Source: Athripsodes cinereus
Lineage: Eukaryota; Arthropoda; Insecta; Trichoptera; Leptoceridae
Length of the DNA stretch: 64,000 nucleotides
Reading direction: 5' to 3'
Assembly: GCA_947579605.1 (NCBI GenBank)
Contig: OX388312.1
Span: forward strand, 2,914,001 to 2,978,000
Part shown: positions 1 to 11,369 of the stretch, piece by piece
Position numbering within the stretch: the stretch's first letter is position 1
How the letters are laid out: the number at the start of each line of letters is the position of its first letter
Position numbers and translations under genes: made by a program
Notes under the pieces: model-generated
Databases searched by the model: none
What the model was told of the DNA's origin: nothing
What the model saw: only the letters and a program-made list of their open reading frames with translations

Positions 1-175
1 TCCCACAAATGGGGTAGCCAGCAGACCAACTGCATATAACACATGCAAGCTGTCTTCTCCGTGCCAATATAAAATCAAGACATTCAGGATGGGTGGCAAA
101 CCTCATCGCTGAATCCAAGATGTAAAATGTATTTTTTTTTTGAACATTTGCCTTTTAAAGGATAGGTACTCAAAA
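1..175 (-). mobile_element. RTE-tailed SINE-like dispersed repeat (copy 1)
   Basis: This copy reads TGGGGTAGCCAGCAGACCA, then CATGCAAGCTGTC, AAGACATTCAGGATGGGTGG and CTTTTAAAGGA. The same order recurs many times in the window. In the sense direction the family ends ...CTACCCCACTTGTGGGATATGCCGTGATGGTATAG. The copy is cut by the window edge. Confidence 0.75.
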
Positions 176-224
176 ACAGATACACAGAACCTGATTGCAT
201 ATCTATTTAAATAAAAATGAATTG

Positions 225-600
225 ACCATGTATGTTCCCCCATAACTTGAGAACGGGTGAATTGAATTGGCTGATTCTTTTTTTGTTGTGTTTATAATTA
301 TCAGGAGATGGTTTGCATGAAAGAAAAATTTTGGAAAATCTAACGGAAAGTCGGAAATTTGGATTGTATTTTTGTATGAAATTGACGTTTGTATGACAGT
401 TCCGCAGTCACATGTTGCCATAACGATTTTTTTTTAATGACATCCACTAACAACGATATTTTTTGTTGTGTACGTTAATGGTTTATATTAAAGAAAACTA
501 CTGGAAAATCTCTTCATGTTAATATCACAGTACAAAAAATTAATATTACATGTTTACGACATAAACTTCTAAGATTCTAACTCAGCATCCGTCCCCTAAC
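225..600. other. AT-rich intergenic DNA, no recognisable gene
   Basis: The stretch starts with TGTTCCCCCATAACTTGAGA, probably part of a dispersed repeat. No convincing frame, splice structure or inverted ends were seen. Confidence 0.4.
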
Positions 601-885
601 CCCTTCCTATAGTTCCCGGTCCCGTTGGAGTGTTAGGTGTGTGGATTGTAGATTTTTTTTATTTTTATTTTGATTTATGTAGAGATTTTTCTTATTTGTG
701 TTTTTATTATTATTATTTTTATTTGTGTTTAGTGTTTATATGACGTGGTTAGATGGAAGAAATCACTATAAAGTGATAATCTCGCAACTGCATATCATCA
801 CATTCTTTTTTTATGTAAACTGCTTTGTTAATTTTGTTTTGTGTGTGATGATGTGCAAGAAGAATAAATAAAATAAAATTGGAAT
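600..885 (+). mobile_element. LINE 3' tail fragment
   Basis: A T-rich stretch is followed by TAAAGTGATAATCTCGCAAC, TGTGATGATGTGCAAG and an AATAAATAAAATAAAA end. This looks like the untranslated 3' tail of a non-LTR retrotransposon truncated at its 5' end. No coding remains. Confidence 0.5.
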
Positions 886-899
886 CAACTGTCAATCCT

Positions 900-1780
900 A
901 TTTAAATACTGAAATTGTACTGAACATACTCAAGTTGTTTTATATCAATTCACATAAATACAAGGGGAGATTCGGTTAAATGAATTACTTCTCAATTAAC
1001 TGCAGAGCCTAAACTATTGGAGATAGACATGAAATTCACCCTGACGACGCCGGGTAGGAGTCTCTAGTACCTAAAATAAATACCCAAATATCTTTGCTCT
1101 CTCTAGGACAAAAATATTCATTGGAAATTTTCAACATAATTATTTGAATACCTTCTGATTTATCCAAATATTAAATGCCATCGAAATTTTTATTTTTCAA
1201 ATTTGTTTATAAATACCTACTAGCAATATTTTACATTTAATCGTATAATAAAAATCAATCGTATAAACTAATAATTTTTTTTTATTAATTTTGACTATCA
1301 AGCTCCATAAAAATATAACAAGTAGAAATATCATAAAATATATAATTTTTCAATATTAAGGAATATTTAAAGAATCAACATTTTAACAGAAAGTAAAATA
1401 TAGATACTACATATTCTATTCTTCTCAAGATCTTTCACTCGTTTGCGAGTTATTTAGATAAGATACTATAAAATAATTGCATCGTTAAAGACAAACGTTG
1501 TCTTTGTTCCGTTCAATTGTTAAACAATGCCAAATGTTCATTTGTGGAATAGGAGATAAGCGCATCAATTTTATCTATAACTAAATACTTAATTTACAAA
1601 GAGAAACGAATATTTTTTTATTGTTCTTGGTTTATGGAATTGAAAGAGTGGTGTTAATTTAGGACTATTGCCGATTTATGGAACTGAACATTCAATTTAT
1701 AATAGGTAGGTACCTATTTATATCGGAATCGGATTTACATAATAAATGTAATAAGTATTTATATTAATCGTAACAAGATA
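900..1780. other. AT-rich intergenic DNA
   Basis: Nothing recognisable: no long frame, no clear inverted repeats, only A/T runs. Confidence 0.4.
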
Positions 1781-1784
1781 AACA

Positions 1785-1990
1785 TTCTAGACAAAAGAAT
1801 AAAAGTCAGAAGCTCGGATGAAGAAAATTACACGAAACGGAAATATTGTACTGCAGTTGGAATAAGATAGGGAGATAGTCTGAGCCCCTTCTTGTTTAAC
1901 CTGATAATCCATAAAAAAAATTGTACCTAAGCAGTTCAAAGTAGGATATCGAGTGATTTGATGACGCCTTGATAAATTACTACCTATCTT
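1785..1990 (+). pseudogene. LINE reverse transcriptase fragment, decayed
   Basis: In one plus frame the translation reads AVGIR*GDSLSPFLFNLI, matching the conserved non-LTR motif G-x-R-Q-G-D-x-L-S-P-x-L-F-N, with the Q codon changed to TAG. A short stretch resembling the downstream helix (KAVQS...) follows. It is a small dead piece of RT with stops. Confidence 0.7.
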
Positions 1991-2501
1991 ACATAGTAAT
2001 ACGTTATATAATAATAAAGCTGAAAGCACATTGTTTTTTCTGGGAGCTTTGGACGATAGACACACAAAACGACGCCGTTGACGTCGTCATGTATTATTGT
2101 ATATACATACGCAACATATTGTTGCTGATTGCCCTATTTATAGGTTCCACGGTGTGATGGAAGGTCTTAGTAATCTGACAACCGAAGCCAGAATTTGGCT
2201 GAGGGATACAAGAGTCATTTTATAAATTTTAAATATTTTGCGATTGTATTTTATTTTACAATTTTATCTTTCTGACATTTTTTTTTTACAATTTTATCTT
2301 TTTGAATTTTTTTTTTTTTTTTTACTATTTTATCTCTTTGACATTTTTTTTATGATTTTTGTTTTTAGTGATTTTTATGATTTATAGCGCCTGACATGCC
2401 ATACGATTATATATATATATTGTATATATATGAATGAGAGAATTTTCGGCTATTTAGTTACTCCTAAAGGATGTTAACATATGTATGTGTATCATATACA
2501 A

Positions 2502-2806
2502 CAGTGCTCCGCAACCTTTTCTCAACCACGGCACACGAAAATTCTTCCTAATTCCGCGGCACACCAAAAGCTAATATATTATATAGGAATTAAATTGGTC
2601 ATAGTGTGTTCAAAGTTTTCAACAGTTGGCACCAGGCGCTGGGGGACCACTGAAAAATTATTTAGTTATATCCATTATATTTTTATAATTATTATTAATA
2701 CATAATAAAAAAATTCAAAAATTCAAATAAATTGTATTTGACGCAGTCACCTGTATTTGGCTCACAGCACACCAGTGTGCCACGGCACACCGGTTTCGGA
2801 GCACTG
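2502..2806. mobile_element. hAT-type MITE, 305 bp
   Basis: The ends are inverted: CAGTGCTCCGCAACC on the left and the complement of CAGTGCTCCGAAACC on the right (14 of 15). They are flanked by 8-bp direct repeats ATATACAA (2494-2501) and ATGTACAA (2807-2814), 7 of 8 identical. CAGTG ends and 8-bp duplications are the hAT hallmark. It also carries internal 'cacggcacac' motifs. No transposase. Confidence 0.85.
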
Positions 2807-2891
2807 ATGTACAACATACCTACCTAGTTGATCCCTATTCAAATAGGTTGACTATCGGAAAGTAGAATTGACTGGAATGATCAATCTGGAG

Positions 2892-3441
2892 CAGAGGTCG
2901 GCAACCTTTTTGGCAGCGGGTGAAAATCAACTAACATGTGAGTATTAAAGAGATGTTTGGGTAAGTAAGTAGTATTTTCATTTTAAAACAGCCTTTAAGT
3001 GAATAATAAGATACATTTTATTAAGAAAATGATTACAATACTATGATTATAATTCTAATTATTATGAAAACGAACATTATTTGAATGATATTGTTGTTCT
3101 TAGTATCTATTTCAATATTATTATTTTTTCTCAATATGTTCGCTTCATGTTTGTTCTATATTTTATATTTTATTTTATTCAAATTAAGGAGGCCACACAG
3201 AGCTCACTTCACGGGACCTTACACATGGCAGAGGATCGCTCAACATGGAGACAGATGGTTTACAGAACGAGGTATGATGGTCACGATCCTCAGGATTGAG
3301 GGACCGACAGAAATGATGATGATGATGATGATTTAAATTCCGCCTAAATTTTTAAACTTCATTTTCATAACTGAAATAGGTCACTTCAAATTATCAAATG
3401 TGTCACTTGGTGATCCGCAGGTCGTAGGTGGCCGATCGCTG
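2892..3441. mobile_element. hAT-type MITE, 550 bp, containing a LINE end
   Basis: The terminal inverted repeats are CAGAGGTCGGCAACC and the complement of CAGCGATCGGCCACC. The flanking 8-bp repeats are ATCTGGAG (2884-2891) and ATCTAGAG (3442-3449). At about 3190-3335 lies a LINE C-terminus-like segment (AEDRSTWRQMVYRTRYDG) followed by GATGATGATGATGATGAT, so a non-LTR element probably inserted into the MITE. No transposase. Confidence 0.8.
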
Positions 3442-3599
3442 ATCTAGAGTGGTTCTAAAATATGACGCAAAAATTGAAAATTTAAAAAAAAAATGAGAAT
3501 CAGAATGCGTTAGTAAAATAAGGAAAAATATGGAAGAAATGAGAGGTACAATTTTTAATATTTATTTTAAAAAATCTCATATTAGGGATATTTTACATC

Positions 3600-3760
3600 C
3601 TAATTTCAGCAATGCGGTTTGCCACCAATCCTGAATGTCTTATTTTTTTGTTGGTACTGAGAGGACAGCTTGCATGATTATTACGTATAGCTGGTCTGCT
3701 GACTAACCCACTTGTAGGATATGCCGTGATGGTAGAGTGGTAGTAGTACTTTTTCTCAAA
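3600..3760 (+). mobile_element. RTE-tailed SINE-like dispersed repeat
   Basis: Sense-strand copy of the family at 1-175, reading TTTGCCACC...CCTGAATGTCTT...GAGAGGACAGCTTGCATG...CTGGTCTGCTG and ending GGATATGCCGTGATGGTAGAGTGGTAGTAGTA. Confidence 0.75.
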
Positions 3761-3779
3761 AAACTAGGTACTTATGGTA

Positions 3780-4680
3780 CCTGCAAGTTTTTTATTATCA
3801 ATTTGATATTCACTTCTTGAGCGAAGGCGGTTTTAATGACAGTATTTTTTTTTAAATAAAAATAAAAGATTCGAGTTTGTACTTTAACCTTTTAAAGACT
3901 AGGGGAAATATATACTTCCCAAATTTATAATCTCTATTATTGAGAAATCACATTATAAACATTATGAAAATCAATAATACATGAATGACACAATTAACAG
4001 TAACAGTAAGGAAAATAAATCCAAAATCCCCGCAATAAAATCCATAAATCACTTAACCCTCTTAGATCAGTGGTTAGTTATGTTCACACACCATGCAATA
4101 AACTTGCTAAATTTGCCAATAATCTTCTTTGAAAAATAGCTAGCTTAATTATAAGGAACATGAAAAATATGACAATAAATAGCGAAATAGCTGAACATTG
4201 GAGAGATACGGTACACACTTTTGAAATAGATAATGTAGAATTAGTTGTAAACAATCAAAATATTATAAATATTCAAATCCCGCCAATATCATCTCCACTA
4301 TTGTCTCTGCTTCTTTCTACTCCACCCCCGCCACCACTCCTTCACTCCAACATCACTGTTCATGAAATAATTTATGTTTAGTATGATGGAACAAGTAGTT
4401 CAGAAAACGTTATAAATAATAATATAGTTATTTGAGTGGAAAATACAATGTTCCTTAAAATAAATTAAAAAATTAAATGTATTTCATATCGTGCTATATT
4501 TCTAATAAAACTTATTTTCAATGTGTTAATTATGAGTCGTTTTATGAACAATGAGGATTTTTTTTTTCAACAACCACAATATTTATGCTATTCATTTTAT
4601 TTTATAATACTTCTTTTATTTTGACAATAAAAATTAAATAAATATTTAAAATTACTTAAAGGATGCTTACGGTCCTGAAA
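3780..4680. other. AT-rich intergenic DNA
   Basis: No homology is recognised. A 73-codon frame at 4160-4381 has no domain and ends in a Pro/His-rich stretch typical of chance frames. Little else can be said. Confidence 0.4.
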
Positions 4681-4689
4681 TGGTCAAAG

Positions 4690-4900
4690 TACACAGGATC
4701 ATGAAGTGGTAGGGTGACAACATTTTGGTCTTTCTTTGGTATTTCTATCATCCACCAGGATAGTTAGAAGGTTTTTATCCCTGTAGCTCTGTTAGTGATC
4801 TCCCATGATTGTGCTATTTTCATAAGACATCATGGGAGAATTAATACCAATAATGTTGAGGTTCTACATTTTGTACGTAAATTTATGTATTTTTTTTCAA
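4690..4900 (+). repeat. Dispersed repeat with inverted relative at 6.8 kb
   Basis: Shared segments CCACCAGGATAGTTAGAAGG, GTGATCTCCCATGATTGT and TTGAGGTTCTACATTTTG occur in the same order, reverse-complemented, at about 6790-6920. The two copies are diverged. The family is unknown. Confidence 0.6.
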
Positions 4901-5099
4901 TTGTTATTGGTATTTGAAATTAAGTTTAGTATTTAATTGTTTATTTAATGTTTTATTCAAAATGCGGAATCCAATATTATTTTGTTCGGCGGCGGTTATT
5001 TTGTTATTTTACAAACGGCGTAATATTGCCTTGAGGCAATATCTTCTAGTAAACCTATGTATGTCTCTTATACCTACTTTTCATCAAAACGCACTCCAC

Positions 5100-5471
5100 C
5101 TTTCATATATATACATAATGAGAATGAGCTTCTTGTCCTTTGATCATTTTTCTGTACAACTTATCACTGGACATGGCCAGTTGAGAGGTAAACTTTTTGA
5201 GTTAGCATTGACCGATAATCCATGGTGCACATGTGGGACAGGAGCTCAATATGCGGAACATATCCTTTGGGAATGTCCTTTGATGATGGATGCAAGAGAG
5301 GAAATGATTCTGGGTATGACTGTTGACACTCCTCGACCCATCTGGTTTGGGGAAGTGTTTTTAAATGCCACAAACGTCGTGGATGTGTGGGTCTCAAGAT
5401 GGGATCTGCTACGTCAGCCGGGTCCCCCGCCCACTGACGTGGTAGGATCGGAGATGCCAACACTGGCATAG
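5100..5471 (+). pseudogene. LINE polyprotein C-terminal fragment (RNase H / Cys-rich tail)
   Basis: The frame contains QLITGHGQLRGKLFELAL followed by CTCGTGAQYAEHILWECPL. This is the TGHG...C-x-C-G...EH-x-L-x-x-CP signature found after the RT and RNase H domains of I/R1/LOA/Jockey-type LINEs. It is open to the stop at 5469-5471 with an AT-rich tail after it. The upstream part of the frame (from 4914) is unrelated AT-rich sequence. It is a 5'-truncated copy. Confidence 0.75.
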
Positions 5472-5604
5472 TGGTATTAAACTAGAGAGAATTAAAATAT
5501 TAATAAATCGTCACCTAAACGGATAAATAGGACTCCTGCAATAACCAAGAAATAAAGTTATTTCAACATATATACATAAATTATATACAATCACAGCATT
5601 TTGA

Positions 5605-5935
5605 CTCTACGATCGGTGTAGCCAGCGGATTAACTGCATGCAATAAACTTGCAAGTCGTCCATTCCGTGCCAATAAAAGATGAGATATTTAGGGTGGAGC
5701 ACCCGGTAAACAATTGGTCTCCCACTCTTCTCCATAAGTTTTCGAGTGTCCTGTAAAAGGTTGCTGTTCGAAAAAATTAAGACATTTTAATTCTTGAATT
5801 CAGCTATGAGATCCTGAATGCCTTTATTTTATATTGGCACGGAGAGGACAGCTTGCATGTTTATTATACTCAGCTGGTCTGCTGGCTACCCTACTTGTGA
5901 GATATGACGTGATGGTATAGTAGTAGTAGTAGCAC
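5605..5935 (+). mobile_element. RTE-tailed repeat copies in head-to-head arrangement
   Basis: A short reverse copy (about 5605-5695) is followed by a longer sense copy (about 5698-5935) that ends CTACTTGTGAGATATGACG and TGATGGTATAGTAGTAGTAG. Together they form an imperfect inverted pair. Confidence 0.7.
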
Positions 5936-6789
5936 ACCTCATCACCTTTGATTTATATGGGTTGTTTTGCGAATATATTGTATTTTCCAGGATTCTTGAA
6001 AACTTACAGAAAGGAATGAGAGCCATATTCTTCGCCTGGGACACCAAGGAGCGATGAACAGAAGAGCAGATAAACATTAAATGAGAGAGTTTTATTGAAA
6101 TATAGATTTACTAATATAACATTTTTTCTGTTTTTTTTTTCTTCTGGTAACCCTATGTAGCGGTCAAAAAACTGGGCTCCCCTCTTCATTACTGTCCCTA
6201 CCGCCTCATCCTCATCACGTCCCCCTGTCATTCAACACCATACAATGCAGTATTGTAGCAAGGTGCACTGAGTACCTACATACCTGCATTATATTGGGCA
6301 GTATATAGGTATTATTTGTGGCGGACTGACTATACAGCTACACTTTATTATATTGGGTTAGGTCAAGGAACTTCATAATAACTCTTTTGGGCAGCAAACC
6401 TGCATACAAAACTTCCAAACTCAGTGTGCTTACATCGGTAAAATAATTATAATACAATCATTTCTCATGGCTTATGTACTTCGGGACACTTGGAGAATAA
6501 TGCAATCCTATACTACTACACTAGGTACTATCTACTATATATGGGTTATGGGTTAGTTGGAAGGTATCGCGCTTCTGTGATAAACTCGCCCATTGCACAA
6601 ATTTATTGTATTCATGTCATGTTTTTCTCTACTACTGTTTTTTTGTGCAATAAAGCTTTTTGTTATAATTATTTCATATCTCATTTATTTAACAAAACAA
6701 TATTAGATTCTACATTTTGAAAACAGTATAAGATTAACAATAAAATTTAAATATAACATTAAATAACAAAAATCATAAAATATAAAAAT

Positions 6790-6920
6790 AAATTTATATT
6801 CAAAATGTAGAACCCCAACATTATTCGAGTTGATTCTTCCATGATGTTCTATGAAATAGTACAATCATGGGAGATCACTTACAAAAACCTTCTTACTATC
6901 CTGGTGGACGATAGAAATAC
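6790..6920 (-). repeat. Dispersed repeat, reverse copy of the 4.7-kb repeat
   Basis: It carries CAAAATGTAGAACCCCAACA, CAATCATGGGAGATCACT and CCTTCTTACTATCCTGGTGG in reverse order relative to 4690-4900. Confidence 0.6.
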
Positions 6921-7149
6921 GGCCTTCTGCATGCTGTATTTGAGCCTGTCATCTACTGCCAGTTTTCTGAGATTGCTTGATAGACTCTTAGGTATTAAAC
7001 CATTCACAGACAACACTATATAGGCACGATGATTTCGGTAGGTGTTCTCCACATATCTTTGATTTCATGAGTAAGATCAAGATATTTTATTATCTTATCT
7101 TGCTCAGCTTTATTCAAATTTTCATCATGTTATTATTATTATTACTATA

Positions 7150-7445
7150 CCATCACGGCATATCCCACAAATGAGGTAGCCAGCAGATCAGCTGCATGTA
7201 ATAAAAATGCAAGCTGTCCTCTCTGTGTCAACAAAAAATAAGACATTTGGGATGGGTGGCAAACATCAACGGTGAATTTATGATGCAAAATGTCTTTACT
7301 TTTCCGTGCCATTAATAAATCAAGACATTCAAGATGGGTGGCAAACCTCATCGCTGAATTCAACTTGCATAATATCCCTCGAAAACTTACGAAAAAGAGA
7401 AGAAGACCAATTCTTCGCCGGGTGCTCCACAGAATACAATAGGAT
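7150..7445 (-). mobile_element. RTE-tailed SINE-like repeat, longest copy
   Basis: It runs from CATCACGGCATATCCCAC through GTAGCCAGCAGATCAGCTGC, GGATGGGTGGCAAAC (twice), GAAAACTTACGAAAAAGAG and ATTCTTCGCCGGGTGCTCCA. The internal AAGACATT..GGATGGGTGG block is duplicated. It shows the full order of family segments. Confidence 0.75.
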
Positions 7446-7564
7446 ATCTCAACATTGCAATCATAAAAACACTGCTCTCTGTATAATTATTATTGTAAAT
7501 ACTTAATATTATTATAATGTAAATAAAAAAAATAGTGTACCTACTATTGACGACCGGTCCCTAT

Positions 7565-7790
7565 TGTTATATTGACGACTGGTGTGGCGCGGAGCTAACG
7601 CTCTTGCCTTTGAGTCGCGAGGTCCTGAGTTCTATTCCTGGGCAGTGAAAAAATGCACATCACCAAATTGTCGTGGGTCTGGGTGTTACGTTATATATGT
7701 ATAAGTATTTATTATATAGTGTATCGTTGTGTAAAAACCCATAATACAAGATTCATAAGGATCTTAATTTGGGACTAGTTAGAACTGTTT
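7565..7790 (+). mobile_element. tRNA-derived SINE
   Basis: The head has an A-box-like TGGCGCGGAGCTAACG and a B-box-like GAGTTCTATTCC, 35-40 bp apart. A tail follows with TATTTATTATATAGTGTATC, CCCATAATACAAG and TTGGGACTAGTTAGAACTG. The same tail recurs at about 19340-19400 and 61920-62005. This head-and-tail combination is common in Lepidoptera. Confidence 0.75.
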
Positions 7791-7799
7791 GATTTGTCC

Positions 7800-8130
7800 A
7801 TATACTCAAATGTTATGTTATTTATTTATTTATTTGACAATAAACGGCATTCGCCTTTTACAATACATGACAAATAATAATATAATACAGTCTTCAAACA
7901 TAAAAAAATGCAGGTACACATACATTACGGTTAAAAACAAATCAAGCCACACCAATAAACAAAAGAAACCAGTAAAAAATCAATATAAACATAATGTTAT
8001 AAATAAAATAAATAAAAAATAAAATAAACTTTATTGTGACAATAATAAGAACATTGTACAAAAGGCGGGTTTATTGCCAGATGGCAATTTCTGCCAACCA
8101 ACCTGATGTTTGAAAGAAATAAGAATAATA
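7800..8130 (-). mobile_element. Two LINE 3' tails in reverse orientation
   Basis: Reverse-strand reading gives AAAAGGCGAATGCCGTTTAT and an AAATAAATAAATAA tail (7800-7865). At 8020-8130 it gives GCCATCTGGCAATAAACCCG, CCTTTTGTACAATG and AATAAAGTTTATTTTATT. Both are untranslated 3' ends of non-LTR elements with no coding remains. Confidence 0.5.
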
Positions 8131-8714
8131 ATAAGGTACATGCCAGAACCATAGAAAAATACAAAATAATAAATAAATAAATGTTATATTGCCAGTAATA
8201 TACCAAAACCTTCATGACATCTGCCATAAGTGGGGTAGCCATTGGAATAACCAATAAGATTATTATTATTAGAAAACAACACCATACTCTACTGGGACCA
8301 TTACAGCCTTCGGCCAATGCGATCCCAGAGAAAACAAAAATTTACAAAATAGTTTCCACTTTTACTACAAATTCTCCGTATGTTATATGGAATATGTCCA
8401 CATTCTGAGAAATGCTATTAAACAATCTAACCGCCAATCTAACGACTATTAAGCGTTGTGGAATACCTGATCACTGCCGAACTTAAGATGTATTTTAATT
8501 TTTAATAATTACTGCTTTATACAAGACACTCGAAATTTACATAAAATATTGGAAATCCTTTTCTGTGCCGGGAACACCATGGAGTAATTTCAAGTATTTT
8601 ATATAAGATACAAGACTCGTATCACTCCTTCGTACTTGAGATTAAAAAAACAGTTCGGTTCCATAGATTTTTTCTTTAAGCAAAAAAATCTGTGAGAAAA
8701 AGATCCATTCACAC

Positions 8715-8960
8715 CATCAACGACTTTCCAGCAAGCGAGGTAGCCAGGAGACTAAAAGCACGTAATTAACATGCAAGTTGTCCTAACCGAGCCAATAGAA
8801 ATTAAGACGTTGAGGATGGGTGGCATACCTCATTGCTGAGATATTGAAGATTTTGAATATATTATACGGAATGTTTTATACTGGTCCTGTTTTTTACAGG
8901 TCATTCGAAAACTTACAGAGAAGGGTGAGAGACTAAGTCTATGCCGGGGGCTCCACGGGA
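8715..8960 (-). mobile_element. RTE-tailed SINE-like repeat
   Basis: A diverged copy carrying GAGGTAGCCAGGAGACTAA, GAGGATGGGTGGCATACCTC, TTTTTACAGGTCATTCGAAAA and TGCCGGGGGCTCCACGG. Confidence 0.7.
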
Positions 8961-8969
8961 TAAAAATAA

Positions 8970-9537
8970 GAATAACTAGTCATACAACAAAACATTTTTA
9001 CAGAAATAAAAATATTACGTTGACCTTTCTGCAGAAATTATAATAAAACATAATTTATTGACGATTACTTCCGCCGTCCTATTTACGTAACTCTCTATTG
9101 TTACAATTTTAGTAACAACAGGTGACATTAGCTGTCAATGCATGCAAAAGACCACAGATAATAGAAAAAAGATAAAATCATAGATTAAATATTCTGAAAC
9201 TTATCTATGATTCAAAACGTCAACTTTAGACAATGAAAGAGTAGAGATCACCTTGTCTAGTAGTTAATGACGACATATTGTAGTCTATTTTGATTTATCG
9301 AAGAAAAGAAATAATGAATATTTAACTTACTTATTGAACAATAATAAATTCTCTTCCAGAATCGTCCCAGGGTGGGGAGAAATGAAACGATTTGGTTACA
9401 GCGGCTATAGTTTGAATATTATTTATTATCAAAAAACCTGTTATACTTCGTTTAAAGTTTGTGAGAACTCATATTTAGTTCATCAACACCTTTGAACAAA
9501 TTAAATATGGCAATTGAATAATTCATGTAATAAATAA
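8970..9537. other. AT-rich intergenic DNA
   Basis: No recognisable gene or repeat boundary. Confidence 0.4.
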
Positions 9538-9685
9538 ACATTAATAATTCTACTTATACTAAATGCAAGACGCTGAAGATGTTGTTAAGGAATATTTTCA
9601 TTTACTGAATTTTCAAAAAATTAAGGTGAATCACTTATAGATGTTGGATGCGGCGATGGAAAAGTGACCATGAAGATTCATTGTT
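9538..9685 (+). pseudogene. Truncated pseudogene copy of JHAMT-like exon 1
   Basis: This stretch aligns with the first part of the intact exon 1 at 11367-11525, including the AT-rich run just before the start codon. The start ATG is replaced by ATT at 9540-9542. About 11 codons near the N-terminus are largely lost. A one-base deletion in the T run plus a TAA change break the frame around the NFSKN segment, although the SAM motif (LIDVGCGDGKVT) is still readable in another frame. Similarity stops at about 9685 and I saw no copies of exons 2 or 3 nearby. It is a dead partial duplicate lying about 1.8 kb upstream of the parent gene in the same orientation. Confidence 0.85.
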
Positions 9686-9689
9686 TTAA

Positions 9690-10419
9690 TAATATATTCT
9701 TGATACTATTACTTACGCAGGTGTGAAAATCCAGTTAATTTTTAAGAGTTCTTAACCCAAATTTAAGAGCATAAAACATTTGCTTTGAAACATAAATTGG
9801 CAGGACGCGCTGCCATGTACCCTCATTCCAGGTGGATGAGATAGATTCTGAAATGGCAAAATAATACTGATATATATTATATGTACTTCTCTATCCCATT
9901 CCGTCAAACTGGGGTAAGCGTTATAGACGACACTACAATACGATCTACCCTCACTCTCTATGAAGTTTATATAAATATGGAAGAAGGAAAAAACCTTCTC
10001 CAATAAAATGCGGAATTCACGAAAAGCAACTGTGAATAAGTATACAACATTCCAAACAAAGATCTGTTCAAAACTAAAAAGTACCTAACTTAATTTAATA
10101 CAACGAAGATGAATCTTAACCATTTAGAATATTGACATCATTATGAATATAATTATCGCTCAGATTGAAAATCCCATATTATATTTATGTAAAGTGTTTG
10201 TCATTAATTAAGGTTTTTGATATCCACATTTTGATAAAAAAAATGTATATTAATACGGATGCTACTGGGAATCGATTGCACAAGATCGGAAGATGAACTT
10301 GATGTTCCATTATTTTGTATGTTAAAACTATAAAGCCCAGTGTTTTAATGTGTCCTAAGGATTCCGAGAAAGAGTTTTATCTGTCAAGAACAATAACACC
10401 AAATTTTATACAATAATTT
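9690..10419. other. AT-rich intergenic DNA
   Basis: No recognised content apart from short chance frames. Confidence 0.4.
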
Positions 10420-10664
10420 CTGTACCTGAGAGCCATTTAGTCTTAAGTACTAAAATGCCATTTCAAATTCAATTTTTTAATCGAAAAAATCTCGACATTT
10501 TACTAGTAATAAGATGTATATAGTATATACAGCTTATTACATAGACCCTAAGCATTTCTGTACGACTCACTAAGACTCACGACTTATGTGTTATTTTCGC
10601 TCTTTTCGTAACTTTGGCATTTTTGCCAAAAATGCACTTAAGTCCTAATGGCTCTCAGGTACAG
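10420..10664. mobile_element. MITE, 245 bp
   Basis: The ends are inverted: CTGTACCTGAGAGCCATT on the left and its exact complement on the right. Partial inversion continues inward (CTTAAGT). The flanks read ...AATTT and ATTTT..., so a short target duplication is possible but ambiguous. No coding. Superfamily unresolved. Confidence 0.75.
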
Positions 10665-11252
10665 ATTTTACACTACAATGTAAGAATGTATAGAGTAACC
10701 CTCAGAGACAGGTGGTGGAATTTATGGATACGTGTTTGAATCGTTATTATCAAAGTTAGATTGACTACTTTAAGGGCTGATAGCTATCAGTATCACATTG
10801 CAGGTTGGTTACCTGACTATCTACTATACTACTATAATACTACTTGTGGGAGAATGAATCGCTATCACTGAGGGCCACTCTATTTGTCCCTGTATATTTG
10901 TATAAAATAGTTGTAAAATATTGAAAAAAATTTGATATGAAAACAAATTCAACCAAATTAAGGGCTAGCTTAGGATAAGAATCAATCTAAGGGCACAATG
11001 AACTATTGAACCTAAGTGCAAGAGTTATTCTGTCATAAAAGGTATGTAATCAAGTATAGTTTTTTATAGTCCGGTAGAAAATTTAAATAAGTTTGAAATA
11101 ATTTGTAATGGTTATTGACTGCAAACAAATTCCGATACGCATTATTTCTTTCACGAAATTTTTACCGGTCGTGAAGATTTAAACCGGAGGAACCATCTTT
11201 TACAAACACACACACACCCAAACACTACTTCTGTGTGTGTACTTCATTTATG

Positions 11253-11331
11253 TATAAATATAGAACCTAAAACACCATTCCTTTGCACTCTCTTTAGAGT
11301 ACTGAATAACATACGTGTTGTACTGGTCAGT
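11253..11331 (+). promoter_or_regulatory. Candidate core promoter of the JHAMT-like gene
   Basis: TATAAATA lies at 11253-11260, and an arthropod-type initiator TCAGT at 11327-11331, 39 bp before the ATG. The two are about 70 bp apart, too far to form one standard TATA-Inr pair, so only one may be used. Their position just upstream of an intact start codon is the only support. Confidence 0.35.
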
Positions 11332-11369
11332 TAAGTAACAAATAATAAAAATAAATAAATAAATAAAAC

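Noticed and set aside
4914..5099. N-terminal part of the 185-codon frame as part of the LINE protein
   Set aside because: Similarity to LINE tails begins only near residue 65. The earlier codons are AT-rich flank and overlap an unrelated dispersed repeat.
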